This document shows, in pieces, positions 1 through 8,846 of a stretch of DNA of 64,000 bases. This DNA is from Aminobacter sp. J41 (lineage in GTDB: Bacteria > Pseudomonadota > Alphaproteobacteria > Rhizobiales > Rhizobiaceae). The DNA lies in the NCBI RefSeq assembly GCF_000526635.1, contig NZ_JAGL01000001.1, positions 62,001 to 126,000 of the forward strand. The letters are read 5' to 3'. The notes under the pieces were generated by a model. It was not told the origin of the DNA. It was given only the letters and a program-made list of their open reading frames with translations, and made no database searches. Every line of letters begins with the position of its first letter. Position 1 is the first letter of the stretch. The translations under genes were made by a program, and so were the position numbers.

Positions 1-365
1 CCTTCGATGCCGGTCTTGGCCTTTGCGCGTAGCATCCCCTCGCCCAGCGCATCCGTATAGGCCTTCGGCGAAAGCCCCGCGCGCCGGGCATGATCGGGCG
101 AGGTGAAGACTTCCGAGTAGATGCAACCATCACGCGCCAGCGAGCTTAAATAATGCTCGGCGAGCCGGGCATAGTCTTCTTCGGTGCGAAACAGGTCAGC
201 CGCGAAGTCATAGGCCGCGAGGAACGACGTGAAGTCATGCCAGACGAAGGTGTTGTCGCGGATGAAGCCGTCGGTCGGCTGGTTGTACTTTCGTGCCTGC
301 TCGATGACGAGTTCGGGAGCTGCGGCTCCCTCGATATGGCAGTGGATCTCGGCCTTCAGCACCAT
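1..365 (-). CDS. add: Adenosine deaminase, N-terminal part (cut by window edge)
   Basis: Deaminates adenosine and deoxyadenosine to inosine and deoxyinosine in purine salvage. Only about 120 N-terminal residues lie in the window. The reading frame starts [14 protein letters not shown], the zinc-binding HxH segment of the adenosine/AMP deaminase TIM barrel, and runs open through [14 protein letters not shown] to position 1. ATG at 365 is preceded by GGAGAAG at good spacing. An in-frame ATG at 380 is possible but has a weaker ribosome site. It diverges from ubiE. Two other deoxynucleoside-salvage genes, deoA (5.1-6.4 kb) and deoB (27.7 kb), lie elsewhere in the window. The family call is sure from the HxH motif; the C-terminus is not visible. 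Confidence 0.88.
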   Translation of the reverse strand, partial: MVLKAEIHCHIEGAAAPELVIEQARKYNQPTDGFIRDNTFVWHDFTSFLAAYDFAADLFRTEEDYARLAEHYLSSLARDGCIYSEVFTSPDHARRAGLSPKAYTDALGEGMLRAKAKTGIE

Positions 366-479
366 ACGCTTCTCCGGCATTTCCCGCACGCGAGGCGCGG
401 CCGTTAATCGCGGGATCAACAATAGCGCGCGGGTGCATCATCGGCTATGGTCCGGCGCAAATTCGAACGGGTGACGCGT

Positions 480-1259
480 ATGTCCGAACAGCGTACGACC
501 GCTTCAGGCGGCATGGAAACAGCCTACGGCTTTCGCCAGGTCGGCCAGGGTGAGAAGCAGGGCCTCGTCAACGAGGTCTTTCACAAGGTCGCAAACCGCT
601 ATGACCTGATGAACGACCTGATGTCGGCAGGCATGCACCGCGTCTGGAAGGACGCGATGGTGACCTGGCTCAATCCACCGAAGACCCGACCCGACTGGCG
701 CGTGCTCGACGTTGCCGGCGGCACCGGCGACATCGCCTTCCGCATCGTCGAGGCATCGAACCGCAATGCCCATGCCACCGTGCTCGACATCAACGGCTCG
801 ATGCTGTCCGTCGGCCGCGACCGCGCCGACAAGCGCGGGCTCTCGTCTTACGTCGACTTCGTCGAGGCGAATGCGGAGGAACTGCCGTTCGAGGACAACA
901 CCTTCGATGCCTACACGGTCGCCTTCGGCATCCGCAACGTGCCGCGCATCGACGTGGCGCTGAGCGAAGCCTACCGCGTGCTCAAGCCCGGCGGGCGCAT
1001 CATGGTGCTGGAATTCTCCGAGGTCACCACGCCGCTCCTCGACCGCTTCTATGACACCTGGTCGTTCAACGCGATCCCGCGCATCGGCGACGCCGTCACC
1101 GGCGACGGCGAGCCGTACCGCTACCTTGTCGAGTCGATCCGCAAGTTCCCGAACCAGAAGAATTTTGCGACCATGGTCGAGCGCGCCGGCTTCGAGCGCG
1201 TGACCTGGCGCGACTATTCGGGCGGTATCGCCGCCTGCCACTCGGGCTGGAAGCTTTGA
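480..1259 (+). CDS. ubiE: Demethylmenaquinone/ubiquinone C-methyltransferase UbiE
   Basis: SAM-dependent C-methyltransferase that converts 2-polyprenyl-6-methoxy-1,4-benzoquinol to its 3-methyl derivative in ubiquinone synthesis. It is 259 residues long, the usual family size. Visible features are the UbiE opening TAYGFRQV, the KYD-like segment [18 protein letters not shown], the SAM-binding motif [12 protein letters not shown] (about residue 80), [10 protein letters not shown], and the C-terminal signature [15 protein letters not shown] 480 was chosen over an in-frame ATG at 447 because the conserved protein begins near MSEQRTT and the extra residues look unlike the family. ubiB follows 13 bp downstream, so the two probably form one ubiquinone operon in the inner-membrane UbiE-UbiB assembly. 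Confidence 0.95.
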   Translation: MSEQRTTASGGMETAYGFRQVGQGEKQGLVNEVFHKVANRYDLMNDLMSAGMHRVWKDAMVTWLNPPKTRPDWRVLDVAGGTGDIAFRIVEASNRNAHATVLDINGSMLSVGRDRADKRGLSSYVDFVEANAEELPFEDNTFDAYTVAFGIRNVPRIDVALSEAYRVLKPGGRIMVLEFSEVTTPLLDRFYDTWSFNAIPRIGDAVTGDGEPYRYLVESIRKFPNQKNFATMVERAGFERVTWRDYSGGIAACHSGWKL

Positions 1260-1272
1260 GGCGGCAGAACGG

Positions 1273-2847
1273 ATGAGCACCATCGCCGCCTGGTTCCGGC
1301 TGGTTCGCGCCGGCTGGATCATGACCCGCGAAGGCGTCATCGCCGCCCTGCCCGGCGACCAGCTTTACGGCATGCCGAAGTTCGGCTGGCGCATCGCGCG
1401 CCTGCTGACCCGGCGCGGCGCGAAATACCAGCGGCGCGAGCTCAGGCTGTCACGCGCGATCGACCGCCTCGGCCCGTCCTACGTCAAGCTCGGCCAGTTC
1501 CTGGCGACGCGCCCGGACGTTGTCGGCGCGGAAATTGCCGCCGACCTCGCCAACCTCCAGGACAGGATGGAAAAGTTCCCGATGGCGGAGGCCGTCGAGG
1601 AAATCGAGGCCTCGCTGGGCCGTCCTATCGACGCGCTGTTCACCTCCTTCGAGGAGCCGATTGCAGCCGCCTCCATCGCGCAGGTCCACCCGGCACGCGT
1701 CAATCGCAACGGCGTCGAGGTACCGGTCGCGGTCAAGGTGACCCGTCCGGGCGTGCGCCAGCGCTTTTACGCCGACCTTGAAAGCTACTTCCTCGCGGCG
1801 CGGATGCAGGAGCGGTTCATGCCGTCGATGCGCCGCCTAAAGCCCGTTGAAGTGACGCGAGGTCTCGCCCAGACCACCAAAATCGAGATGGATCTGCGCC
1901 TCGAGGCTGCGGCCCTCTCCGAACTCGGCGAGAACACGAAGAGCGATCCCGGCTTCCGCGTGCCCTGGGTCGACTGGGAGCGCACCGGCCGCGACGTCAT
2001 CACCATGGAGTGGATCGACGGCGTCAAGATGAACGACGTCGAGGGCCTGCTCGCCGCCGGCCACGACCTGCCGAAGCTTGCAGTCACGCTGATCCAGTCG
2101 TTCCTGCGCCACACGCTGCGCGACGGCTTCTTCCATGCGGATATGCACCCGGGCAACCTGTTCGTCGAGGCGGATGGCACCATCGTCGCCGTCGATCTCG
2201 GCATTGCCGGCCGCCTTGGCAAGAAGGAGCGCCGCTTCCTCGCCGAGATCCTCTACGGCTTCATCACCCGCGACTATCTGCGCGTGGCCGAGGTTCACTT
2301 CGAAGCCGGCTATGTGCCGCGCACGCATGACGTCAACGCCTTCGCGCAGGCGATCCGCGCGATCGGCGAGCCGATCCACGGCCAGCCGGCCGAGACCATT
2401 TCGATGGCGCGGCTGCTGACGTTGCTGTTCGAGGTGACCGAGCTCTTCGACATGGAAACGCGCACCGAGCTGGTGCTGCTGCAGAAGACCATGGTCGTCG
2501 TTGAGGGCGTTGCCCGCACGCTCGACCCCACCTTCAACATGTGGCGCGCGGCGGAACCCGTCGTCGGCAGCTGGATCCGTGACAATCTTGGCCCCAAGGG
2601 CATGCTCGACGATTTGCGCGACGGCCTGCACGCCGCCGCCGCCCTTGCCCGGCAGGCGCCGGAAATCGCCGCCCGCACCGAGCGGCTGTCGCGCGAAATC
2701 GACGCGATGGCCGAGAATGGCCTTCGCTTCGACGACGAAACCGCCCGCAAGATCGGTCAGGCCGAAGCCCGCCACACCCGCTCCGGCCGCATTGCCCTCT
2801 GGGTCATCGCCGCGCTGCTTGCCTGGATAGGCTGGCAGATTGGGTGA
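1273..2847 (+). CDS. ubiB: Ubiquinone biosynthesis atypical kinase/ATPase UbiB
   Basis: Member of the ABC1/ADCK/UbiB protein-kinase-like family needed for ubiquinone production; family members act as lipid-linked ATPases of the Ubi complex rather than as hydroxylases. The 524-residue protein shows the family KxGQ motif (VKLGQF, residues 72-75), the ATP-site lysine in VAVKVTRPG, the catalytic-loop-like HADMHPGNLF (about 287) and DLG in place of DFG (about 308). The C-terminus IALWVIAALLAWIGWQIG is a single membrane segment typical of UbiB. It is cotranscribed with ubiE. A separate vapBC promoter begins right at its stop codon. Confidence 0.94.
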   Translation: MSTIAAWFRLVRAGWIMTREGVIAALPGDQLYGMPKFGWRIARLLTRRGAKYQRRELRLSRAIDRLGPSYVKLGQFLATRPDVVGAEIAADLANLQDRMEKFPMAEAVEEIEASLGRPIDALFTSFEEPIAAASIAQVHPARVNRNGVEVPVAVKVTRPGVRQRFYADLESYFLAARMQERFMPSMRRLKPVEVTRGLAQTTKIEMDLRLEAAALSELGENTKSDPGFRVPWVDWERTGRDVITMEWIDGVKMNDVEGLLAAGHDLPKLAVTLIQSFLRHTLRDGFFHADMHPGNLFVEADGTIVAVDLGIAGRLGKKERRFLAEILYGFITRDYLRVAEVHFEAGYVPRTHDVNAFAQAIRAIGEPIHGQPAETISMARLLTLLFEVTELFDMETRTELVLLQKTMVVVEGVARTLDPTFNMWRAAEPVVGSWIRDNLGPKGMLDDLRDGLHAAAALARQAPEIAARTERLSREIDAMAENGLRFDDETARKIGQAEARHTRSGRIALWVIAALLAWIGWQIG

Positions 2848-2848
2848 T

Positions 2849-2881
2849 TTGACTGCAATGACAGCAAAACCTATTTTGCTG
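2849..2881 (+). promoter_or_regulatory. vapBC promoter with overlapping operator palindrome
   Basis: A sigma70-like pair, TTGACT (2849-2854) and TATTTT (2872-2877), is separated by exactly 17 bp and sits just past the ubiB stop. A perfect inverted repeat, CAGCAAAA-CCTA-TTTTGCTG (2862-2881), covers the -10 element. Ribbon-helix-helix antitoxins of vapBC/fitAB modules repress their own promoters through such palindromes, so this is the likely autoregulatory operator. The sequence symmetry is seen directly; its function is inferred. Confidence 0.7.
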
Positions 2882-2896
2882 GCAGTGGAGGCAGAC

Positions 2897-3139
2897 ATGG
2901 CAACCCTGACGATCAGGAACGTTCCGGAGCAAGTGAAGCAGGCGATCCGCAAGCGGGCTGCCGAGCGCGGCGTGTCGATGGAACAGGAGGCGCGCGAAGC
3001 TTTGGCGCGCGGGGCTGCGACCGCGCCTGCGCGGCCCAAGCCATCGATCGAAGCCATGTCCGCATTGGGACGCAAGCCGGTAGAGCCATTTGACCTCAAG
3101 CAGGTCAGTGACGAGATGTGGGAAGAAGGCCTTCGGTGA
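2897..3139 (+). CDS. FitA/VapB-type ribbon-helix-helix antitoxin
   Basis: Eighty-residue DNA-binding antitoxin expected to neutralise the PIN-domain toxin encoded next and to repress the pair's promoter. The N-terminus ATLTIRNVPEQVKQAIRKRA is a classic ribbon-helix-helix (beta strand, then helix) of the FitA/Arc class. The C-terminal half, ending in VSDEMWEEGLR, is the acidic and hydrophobic tail that usually wraps the toxin. ATG 2897 follows GGAGG (2887-2891). An ATG at 2840 would read through the operator and lacks such a site. The stop overlaps the toxin start by 4 bp, showing translational coupling. Specific family naming (VapB versus FitA) is uncertain. Confidence 0.88.
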   Translation: MATLTIRNVPEQVKQAIRKRAAERGVSMEQEAREALARGAATAPARPKPSIEAMSALGRKPVEPFDLKQVSDEMWEEGLR

Positions 3140-3546
3140 ATTCGTTCGTCACCGACACTTCCGCCATCATCGCATTGCTCAACGACGAGGCCGAGGCCGC
3201 CGGTTTCAAGGTGGCCTTCCATGAAGCCGATGCCGTATTCATCAGTTCTGCGACCCTGTTTGAGCTTAGCTGTGTCGCGCGCGGTATCCGCTTCGTCGAT
3301 AGCAGCGCTCGACTGCTTTCGCTCCTCGATCTTCTCGCCCTTACGTCCGTGCCCTTTGACGACGAACAACTCGCTATCGCGCGACGCGCGTACACGACCT
3401 ATGGCCGAGGCTCCGGTCACCCGGCCAGGCTCAACATGGGTGACTGCTTTTCCTACGCGCTGGCGAAATCGCGAAACCTTTTGCTGCTATTCAAGGGCGA
3501 TGATTTCGCCCACACCGACATCGAACCCGCATTGAGGCGGCCATGA
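3136..3546 (+). CDS. VapC/FitB-type PIN-domain toxin (putative ribonuclease)
   Basis: A 136-residue PIN-domain protein. Family members are Mg2+-dependent RNases that cut tRNA, rRNA or mRNA when freed from the antitoxin. It opens VNSFVTDTSAIIALLNDEAE with the first catalytic Asp in the VTDTSAI segment. Downstream acidic positions appear around SATLFELSC and in the NMGDCFSYALAKS segment, matching the D/E-D-D pattern of the VapC/FitB group. The start is GTG 3136, inside the antitoxin stop. Its 3' end overlaps coaBC by 4 bp (ATGA), so the module reads into coaBC although it carries its own promoter. RNA target unknown. Confidence 0.88.
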   Translation: MNSFVTDTSAIIALLNDEAEAAGFKVAFHEADAVFISSATLFELSCVARGIRFVDSSARLLSLLDLLALTSVPFDDEQLAIARRAYTTYGRGSGHPARLNMGDCFSYALAKSRNLLLLFKGDDFAHTDIEPALRRP

Positions 3547-4763
3547 GCCTTTCTAAAAAGCGCATCCTGCTCATCATTGGCGGCGGCATTGCCGCCTACA
3601 AGTGCCTCGACCTGATCCGCAGGCTGCGCGAACGGGGTGCGGCGGTGCGCTGCGTGATGACGAAGGGCGCGCAGGAATTCATCACCCCGCTCTCCGTCGG
3701 GGCGCTTTCCACCGATCACGTCTTCACCGAACTGTTCGACCGCCAGGACGAGCACGATGTCGGCCACATCCGCCTGTCGCGCGAGGCCGACCTTCTCGTC
3801 GTCGCGCCTGCAACCGCCGACCTGATGGCGAAGATGGCGCATGGCCATGCCGACGACCTTGCCTCGACCGTGCTGATGGCGACCAACAAGCCGGTGCTGA
3901 TTGCGCCAGCCATGAATCCGATGATGTGGAACCATCCTGCGACGCGCCGCAACCGCGAGACGCTCCAGCGCGACGGCATCCATTTCGTCGGGCCGATGCG
4001 CGGCGAGATGGCCGAAAGCGGCGAGGCCGGCGAAGGCCGGATGGCCGAGCCACTCGACATCGTCGCGGCGATTGCCGCTCTCCTCGACGACACTCCGAAG
4101 CCGCTTGCGGGCAAGAAGATCATCGTCACCTCCGGCCCGACGCATGAGCCGATCGATCCGGTCCGCTACATCGCCAACCGTTCCTCGGGCAAGCAGGGCC
4201 ACGCGCTGGCGGCAGCCCTCGCAAAACTCGGCGCCGACGTGCGCCTCGTATCCGGGCCGGTGACGATTCCCGATCCCGCGGGCGTTTCCGTTCATCGCGT
4301 CGAGACGGCGCGGCAGATGCTGGCAGCGGTCGAAGCCGAGCTTCCGGCCGATGCCGGCGTGTTCGTCGCCGCCGTCGCCGACTGGCGCACGGAGGGCGAG
4401 GCCAGCCAGAAGATCAAGAAGGAGCCCGGCAAGGGCGCGCCTTCCCTGCAGATGGTCGAAAACCCTGACATTTTGGCCACCATCGGCCATCACGCGCAGC
4501 GCCCTGCCCTTGTCGTCGGCTTTGCCGCAGAGACGCAGAACGTCATAGAGAACGCGCGCAAGAAGCTCGACAAGAAGGGCGCGGACCTGATCGTCGCCAA
4601 CGACGTGTCGCACGACAGCGGCATCAATCCCGGCGGCGTAATGGGCGGCGACCGCAATTCGGTGCGGATCGTGACGCGAGACGGCGTCGAGGACTGGCCC
4701 GAGCTTTCCAAGGACGAAACCGCCGCACGCCTTGCGGAGATGATCGCGAGAAGGCTGCAGTAA
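3543..4763 (+). CDS. coaBC: Bifunctional phosphopantothenoylcysteine decarboxylase / phosphopantothenate-cysteine ligase
   Basis: Carries out two consecutive coenzyme A steps: CTP-dependent coupling of 4'-phosphopantothenate to cysteine (CoaB), then FMN-dependent decarboxylation to 4'-phosphopantetheine (CoaC). The 406-residue protein has the flavoprotein half first (LLIIGGGIAAYKCLDLIRRL; then APAMNPMMWNHPATRRN, holding the PxMNxxMW substrate clamp), then the synthetase half from about residue 195 (IIVTSGPTHEPIDPVRYIAN, SSGKQGHALA, and KIKKEPGKG with the CoaB lysine). Length and domain order are normal. The start ATG overlaps the toxin stop. Confidence 0.95.
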   Translation: MSLSKKRILLIIGGGIAAYKCLDLIRRLRERGAAVRCVMTKGAQEFITPLSVGALSTDHVFTELFDRQDEHDVGHIRLSREADLLVVAPATADLMAKMAHGHADDLASTVLMATNKPVLIAPAMNPMMWNHPATRRNRETLQRDGIHFVGPMRGEMAESGEAGEGRMAEPLDIVAAIAALLDDTPKPLAGKKIIVTSGPTHEPIDPVRYIANRSSGKQGHALAAALAKLGADVRLVSGPVTIPDPAGVSVHRVETARQMLAAVEAELPADAGVFVAAVADWRTEGEASQKIKKEPGKGAPSLQMVENPDILATIGHHAQRPALVVGFAAETQNVIENARKKLDKKGADLIVANDVSHDSGINPGGVMGGDRNSVRIVTRDGVEDWPELSKDETAARLAEMIARRLQ

Positions 4764-4862
4764 CTGGTCTTTTTCGCAACTCGCACTCCACAACGCGCCT
4801 CCACCATAAATGGGGGAGGATTCTCAGGCTGCGGAGGCGGCAACGACGCGCCCCTTCCTGAA

Positions 4863-4903
4863 ACGTTCAGGCATGGATCCTCGGGTCAAGCCCGAGGATG
4901 ACG
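4863..4903 (+). repeat. 41-bp intergenic palindromic repeat, copy 1
   Basis: Begins ACGTTCAGGCATGGATCC, with an internal hairpin CCTCGGG/CCCGAGG and the end GATGACG. It matches the reverse complement of 5001-5041 at 40 of 41 positions. I recall such CCTCGGG...CCCGAGGATGACG elements as common intergenic repeats in alphaproteobacterial genomes. Confidence 0.85.
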
Positions 4904-5000
4904 ACGGGAAAAGCGCCGCAGAACAATGCGGAGACGCTGATGCCGGCCGGAGGTGCTTCGGTCCCGTGACTTTGCCGGCAACACGAATACCTCTCAATTT

Positions 5001-5041
5001 CGTCATCCTCGGGCTCGACCCGAGGATCCATGCCTGAACGT
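5001..5041 (-). repeat. 41-bp intergenic palindromic repeat, copy 2 (inverted)
   Basis: Inverted partner of 4863-4903, differing by one base at the loop centre (GTCGAGC against GTCAAGC). The two copies bracket about 97 bp with no convincing gene, so the whole 4863-5041 stretch could fold as a large hairpin between coaBC and the convergent deoA end. Nothing else is recognisable in 4764-5088. Confidence 0.85.
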
Positions 5042-5088
5042 CGAAGCATGGGCCGACGCCGCAGACCGGGCGGCTACCTCCGCCGTCC

Positions 5089-6405
5089 CTACCCTGCCCT
5101 CACCCTTCTCAACACCGCCTTCGGTGTGCGGGGTCTGGCCTCGCCGATCGAATAGGCGGCAGTGAGCGCGGCCGCCGCCTCATCCGCCTCAGCCTCTCTG
5201 CGCGCGTGGACCAGCGCGAGCCGGTCGCCCGCGCGCACCTCGGCGCCAACCGGCAGAATGTCGGAGATCCCGACCGCATGGTCGATCTCCTGCTCGGGCC
5301 TCGTGCGGCCGCCGCCGAGTCCCACCACCGCCATGCCGATCTCGCGCGAGCGGATGCCGGTGACGAAGCCGGACGCGACCGACCTCACCTCGCGCACCAC
5401 CGGCGCCCTTGGCAGATAGTCCTGATAGCGCTCGACGAAATCCGCCGGCCCGCCAAGCGCTGCCACCATCCGCCCGAACACGTCGGCTGCTCGACCGCTT
5501 TCCAGCGCATCGCTTGCGCGGCGTTCGGCCTGCGTATGCGTCTGAGCAATTCCCGCGGCCAGCAGCATTTCGGCTGCGAGGCCGATCGTCACCTCGCGCA
5601 GGCGCGGGTCGCGCCGGCGGCTGGTCAGCATCTCGACGGCATTCGCCACCTCCAGCGCATTGCCGGCCGCGCTCGCCAGCGGCTGGTTCATGTCGGTAAT
5701 CAGCGCGCTTGCCGGCAGCCCCGCCCCGTCCGAAACCTCGACGAGGCTCTGCGCCAGCGCCGAGGCCGCCTTCGTGGAGGACATGAAGGCGCCGTTGCCG
5801 GCCTTGACGTCCAGCACCAGCGATTGCACCCCCGCGGCGAGTTTCTTCGACAGGATCGAGGCAGTGATCAGCGGCACAGACTCGACCGTCGCCGTCACGT
5901 CGCGGATGGCATAGAAGCGCTTGTCGGCCGGCGCGAGATCGGCGGTCTGGCCGATGATGGCGCAGCCCGTCTGGCGCACCACCTTGCGGAACAGCGCATT
6001 GTCCGGCTGGCTCACATAGCCCGGAATGGCGTCCATCTTGTCGAGCGTGCCGCCGGTGTGGCCGAGACCGCGCCCCGAAATCATCGGCACATAGGCGCCG
6101 CAGGCGGCGACGATCGGCGCAAGCAAAAGGGAGACGTTGTCGCCAACGCCTCCCGTCGAATGCTTGTCGGTAACGGGCCCCGGCAGGTCCGACCAGTCGA
6201 GGACGGAGCCGGAATCGCGCATCGCCAACGTCAGCGCCACCGCCTCGTCGCGGCTCATGCCGTTGAAGAAGACTGCCATGGCGAATGCCGCCACCTGGCC
6301 TTCGGAAAAGCTCCCCGAGACGAGACCGTCGACGAAGGCGACGATCTCTTCCCGGCTCAGGTCCCCGCCATTACGCTTCTTGCGAATGATCTCCTGCGGG
6401 AACAT
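5089..6405 (-). CDS. deoA: Thymidine phosphorylase
   Basis: Splits thymidine and deoxyuridine by phosphorolysis to the base and 2-deoxyribose-1-phosphate. The 438-residue protein has the nucleoside phosphorylase class II signature with the phosphate-binding TDKHSTGGVGDNVSL (about residues 84-98), SGRGLGHTGGTLDKMDAIPG, and KKLAAGVQSLVLDVKAGNGAFM, all as in DeoA. ATG 6405 follows AAAGGAAAG. It lies 16 bp downstream of the malate synthase gene on the same strand, an unrelated neighbour, so cotranscription is possible. deoB and add, normally its partners, lie in other parts of the window. Confidence 0.95.
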   Translation of the reverse strand: MFPQEIIRKKRNGGDLSREEIVAFVDGLVSGSFSEGQVAAFAMAVFFNGMSRDEAVALTLAMRDSGSVLDWSDLPGPVTDKHSTGGVGDNVSLLLAPIVAACGAYVPMISGRGLGHTGGTLDKMDAIPGYVSQPDNALFRKVVRQTGCAIIGQTADLAPADKRFYAIRDVTATVESVPLITASILSKKLAAGVQSLVLDVKAGNGAFMSSTKAASALAQSLVEVSDGAGLPASALITDMNQPLASAAGNALEVANAVEMLTSRRRDPRLREVTIGLAAEMLLAAGIAQTHTQAERRASDALESGRAADVFGRMVAALGGPADFVERYQDYLPRAPVVREVRSVASGFVTGIRSREIGMAVVGLGGGRTRPEQEIDHAVGISDILPVGAEVRAGDRLALVHARREAEADEAAAALTAAYSIGEARPRTPKAVLRRVRAG

Positions 6406-6421
6406 GGGGCTTTCCTTTCGA

Positions 6422-8599
6422 TCAGCCGGCCCGGTCGCGCGCCTTCAGCTCGAGGCGCCGTGCGTGCAGCACCGGCTCGGTGTAGCCCGAGGGCTGCTCG
6501 CGGCCCTTGAAGACGAGGTCGCAGGCGGCGAGGAAGGCAATCGAGTTCTCGAAGTCGGGCGCCATCGGCCGGTAGAGCGGGTCGCCCTCGTTCTGCCGGT
6601 CAACGACGGCCGCCATGCGCTTCATCGTCTCCATTACCTGATCGCGCGAAACGACGCCGTGGTGCAGCCAGTTCGCCATGTGCTGGGCCGAGATGCGAAG
6701 CGTCGCGCGGTCTTCCATCAGGCCGACATCGTTGATGTCCGGCACCTTGGAGCAGCCGACGCCCTGGTCGATCCAGCGCACGACATAGCCGAGAATGCCC
6801 TGCGCATTGTTGTCGAGCTCGCGCTGGATTTCCTCGGGCGTCCAGTTCGGACGGGTCGCAACCGGAACCGACAGGATATCCGACAGCTTCGCACGCTCGC
6901 GATTGCGCAGGCTCTCCTGCACCGCATGCACGTCGACCTTGTGGTAGTGGGTCACGTGCAGGGTGGCGGCCGTCGGCGACGGCACCCAGGCGGTGTTGGC
7001 ACCAGCCTTGGGATGCGCGATCTTCTGCTCCAGCATCGCAGCCATCATGTCGGGCATCGCCCACATGCCCTTGCCGATCTGGGCGCGGCCGGAAAGGCCG
7101 CATTCGAGGCCGATGTCGACGTTCCACTGCTCGTAGGCGCCGATCCAGGCGGCCTGCTTCATGTCGCCCTTGCGGATCATCGGGCCGGCTTCCATCGAGG
7201 TGTGGATCTCGTCGCCTGTGCGGTCGAGGAAGCCGGTGTTGATGAACACCACGCGCTCCCTGGCGGCGCGGATGCACTCCTTGAGGTTCACCGTCGTGCG
7301 GCGCTCCTCGTCCATGATGCCCATCTTGATGGTGTTTGGCGCCATGCCGACCAGCTTCTCGACGCGGGTGAAGAGGTCGACCGCGAAGGCGACTTCCTCC
7401 GGGCCGTGCATCTTCGGCTTCACGACATACATCGAGCCGGCGCGGCTGTTGGCGCGGCGGCCGTTCGGGCCGACGTCATGCAGCGCGATCAGCGCGGTGA
7501 TCGCGGCATCCATGATGCCTTCCGGGATTTCGGAGCCGCCGGCCAGCAGGATCGCCGGGTTGGTCATCAGGTGACCGACATTGCGCACCAGCATCAGCGA
7601 GCGGCCTGGCAGCACCAGCTTCTTGCCGTCCACGCCGGTGTATTCGCGATCCGGGTTGAGCCTGCGGGTAAAGGTCTTGCCGCCCTTCTCGATTTCCTCG
7701 GCAAGGTCGCCCTTCATCAGGCCAAGCCAGTTGCGGTAGACGGCGACCTTGTCCTCGGCGTCGACGGCGGCGACCGAGTCCTCGCAGTCCTGGATCGTCG
7801 TCAGCGCCGCCTCGAGGATGACATCGGCAATGCCGGCCTTGTCGGTCTTGCCGATCGGGCTGTCGCGGTTGATGACGATCTCGAGGTGAAGGCCGTTCTT
7901 CGTCAGCAGGATCGAGGTGGGCGCGAGCGCATCGCCAAGGTAGCCCGCAAGCTGCGAGCCATCGGTGAGGCCGGTCATCGCGCCGTCCTCGAGCGTCACC
8001 GCCAGACGGCCTTCGGCAATCGCGAACGACTTCGCGTCCTTCCAGCTCGCACGATCAAGCGGCGCGCTTTCATCGAGGAAGTTGCGGGCCCAGGCGATCA
8101 CTTTCTCGCCGCGCACCGGGTTGTAGCCCTTGCCCTTCTCGGCGCCGCCATCTTCCGGAATGGCGTCCGTGCCGTAGAGCGCGTCATAGAGCGAGCCCCA
8201 GCGCGCATTGGCGGCGTTGAGCGCATAGCGCGCATTCATCACCGGCACGACCAGCTGCGGGCCGGCAACGACGGCGATCTCCGGATCGACGTTCTCGGTC
8301 GTGACCGTGAACTCCGGGCCCTCCGGCAGCAGGTAGCCGATCTCGCGCAGGAACGCTTCGTATGCGGCCATGTCCGACGGCGCGCCGTTGGCGCGGTGCC
8401 AGTCGTCGATCTTCGCCTGCAGCTCGTCGCGCTTTGCCAGCAGCGCCCGGTTTTTCGGCGTCAGCTCGCTGGCGATGGCGGCAAAGCCTGCCCAGAACGC
8501 GTCTGCCTCTACTCCGGTCCCCGGAAGCGCCTCCTCCGCTACAAAGCGGTGCAACTCCGCCGCGATTTGAAGACCGTGCGCGTTGACGCGATCCGACAT
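6422..8599 (-). CDS. glcB: Malate synthase G
   Basis: Condenses glyoxylate with acetyl-CoA to malate, allowing growth on acetate, glycolate or C2 compounds. About 725 residues, the length of isoform G, whose extra alpha/beta domain separates it from isoform A. Recognisable parts are [19 protein letters not shown], the catalytic-core stretch [32 protein letters not shown]-type segment (here [18 protein letters not shown]), and the C-terminal [20 protein letters not shown] with the loop cysteine. ATG 8599 is preceded by TTGGAGGTAAGC; a TTG 12 bp earlier overlaps that ribosome site and is unlikely. About 250 bp (8600-8846) separate it from the divergent transporter; no clear operator is visible there. 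Confidence 0.96.
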   Translation of the reverse strand: MSDRVNAHGLQIAAELHRFVAEEALPGTGVEADAFWAGFAAIASELTPKNRALLAKRDELQAKIDDWHRANGAPSDMAAYEAFLREIGYLLPEGPEFTVTTENVDPEIAVVAGPQLVVPVMNARYALNAANARWGSLYDALYGTDAIPEDGGAEKGKGYNPVRGEKVIAWARNFLDESAPLDRASWKDAKSFAIAEGRLAVTLEDGAMTGLTDGSQLAGYLGDALAPTSILLTKNGLHLEIVINRDSPIGKTDKAGIADVILEAALTTIQDCEDSVAAVDAEDKVAVYRNWLGLMKGDLAEEIEKGGKTFTRRLNPDREYTGVDGKKLVLPGRSLMLVRNVGHLMTNPAILLAGGSEIPEGIMDAAITALIALHDVGPNGRRANSRAGSMYVVKPKMHGPEEVAFAVDLFTRVEKLVGMAPNTIKMGIMDEERRTTVNLKECIRAARERVVFINTGFLDRTGDEIHTSMEAGPMIRKGDMKQAAWIGAYEQWNVDIGLECGLSGRAQIGKGMWAMPDMMAAMLEQKIAHPKAGANTAWVPSPTAATLHVTHYHKVDVHAVQESLRNRERAKLSDILSVPVATRPNWTPEEIQRELDNNAQGILGYVVRWIDQGVGCSKVPDINDVGLMEDRATLRISAQHMANWLHHGVVSRDQVMETMKRMAAVVDRQNEGDPLYRPMAPDFENSIAFLAACDLVFKGREQPSGYTEPVLHARRLELKARDRAG

Positions 8600-8846
8600 G
8601 CTTACCTCCAATAGATGTCAATTGCGCAGGTCTTTCACCACGCCCGGGGCTGCGGGTCAATTCGCGTGTGTATTGAAAGACTGTTGCTGATCCGGGCGCA
8701 ATTCGGCCAGGCGAAGCGGCTGGTTGCACCGGCAAGCGAATTGAACAAATACTGTCCGATCGGCTGCCGTGATGGGGCAAATTAAAAAGGGGGACAGAGC
8801 ACGGGACCGACCAGAGCAACTTCAAGCCCTTGAGAGGGGACGCAAG

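Noticed and set aside
6137-8614. An 825-codon plus-strand open frame opposite deoA and malate synthase
   Set aside because: Antisense shadow; the minus strand encodes complete DeoA and GlcB with intact catalytic motifs.
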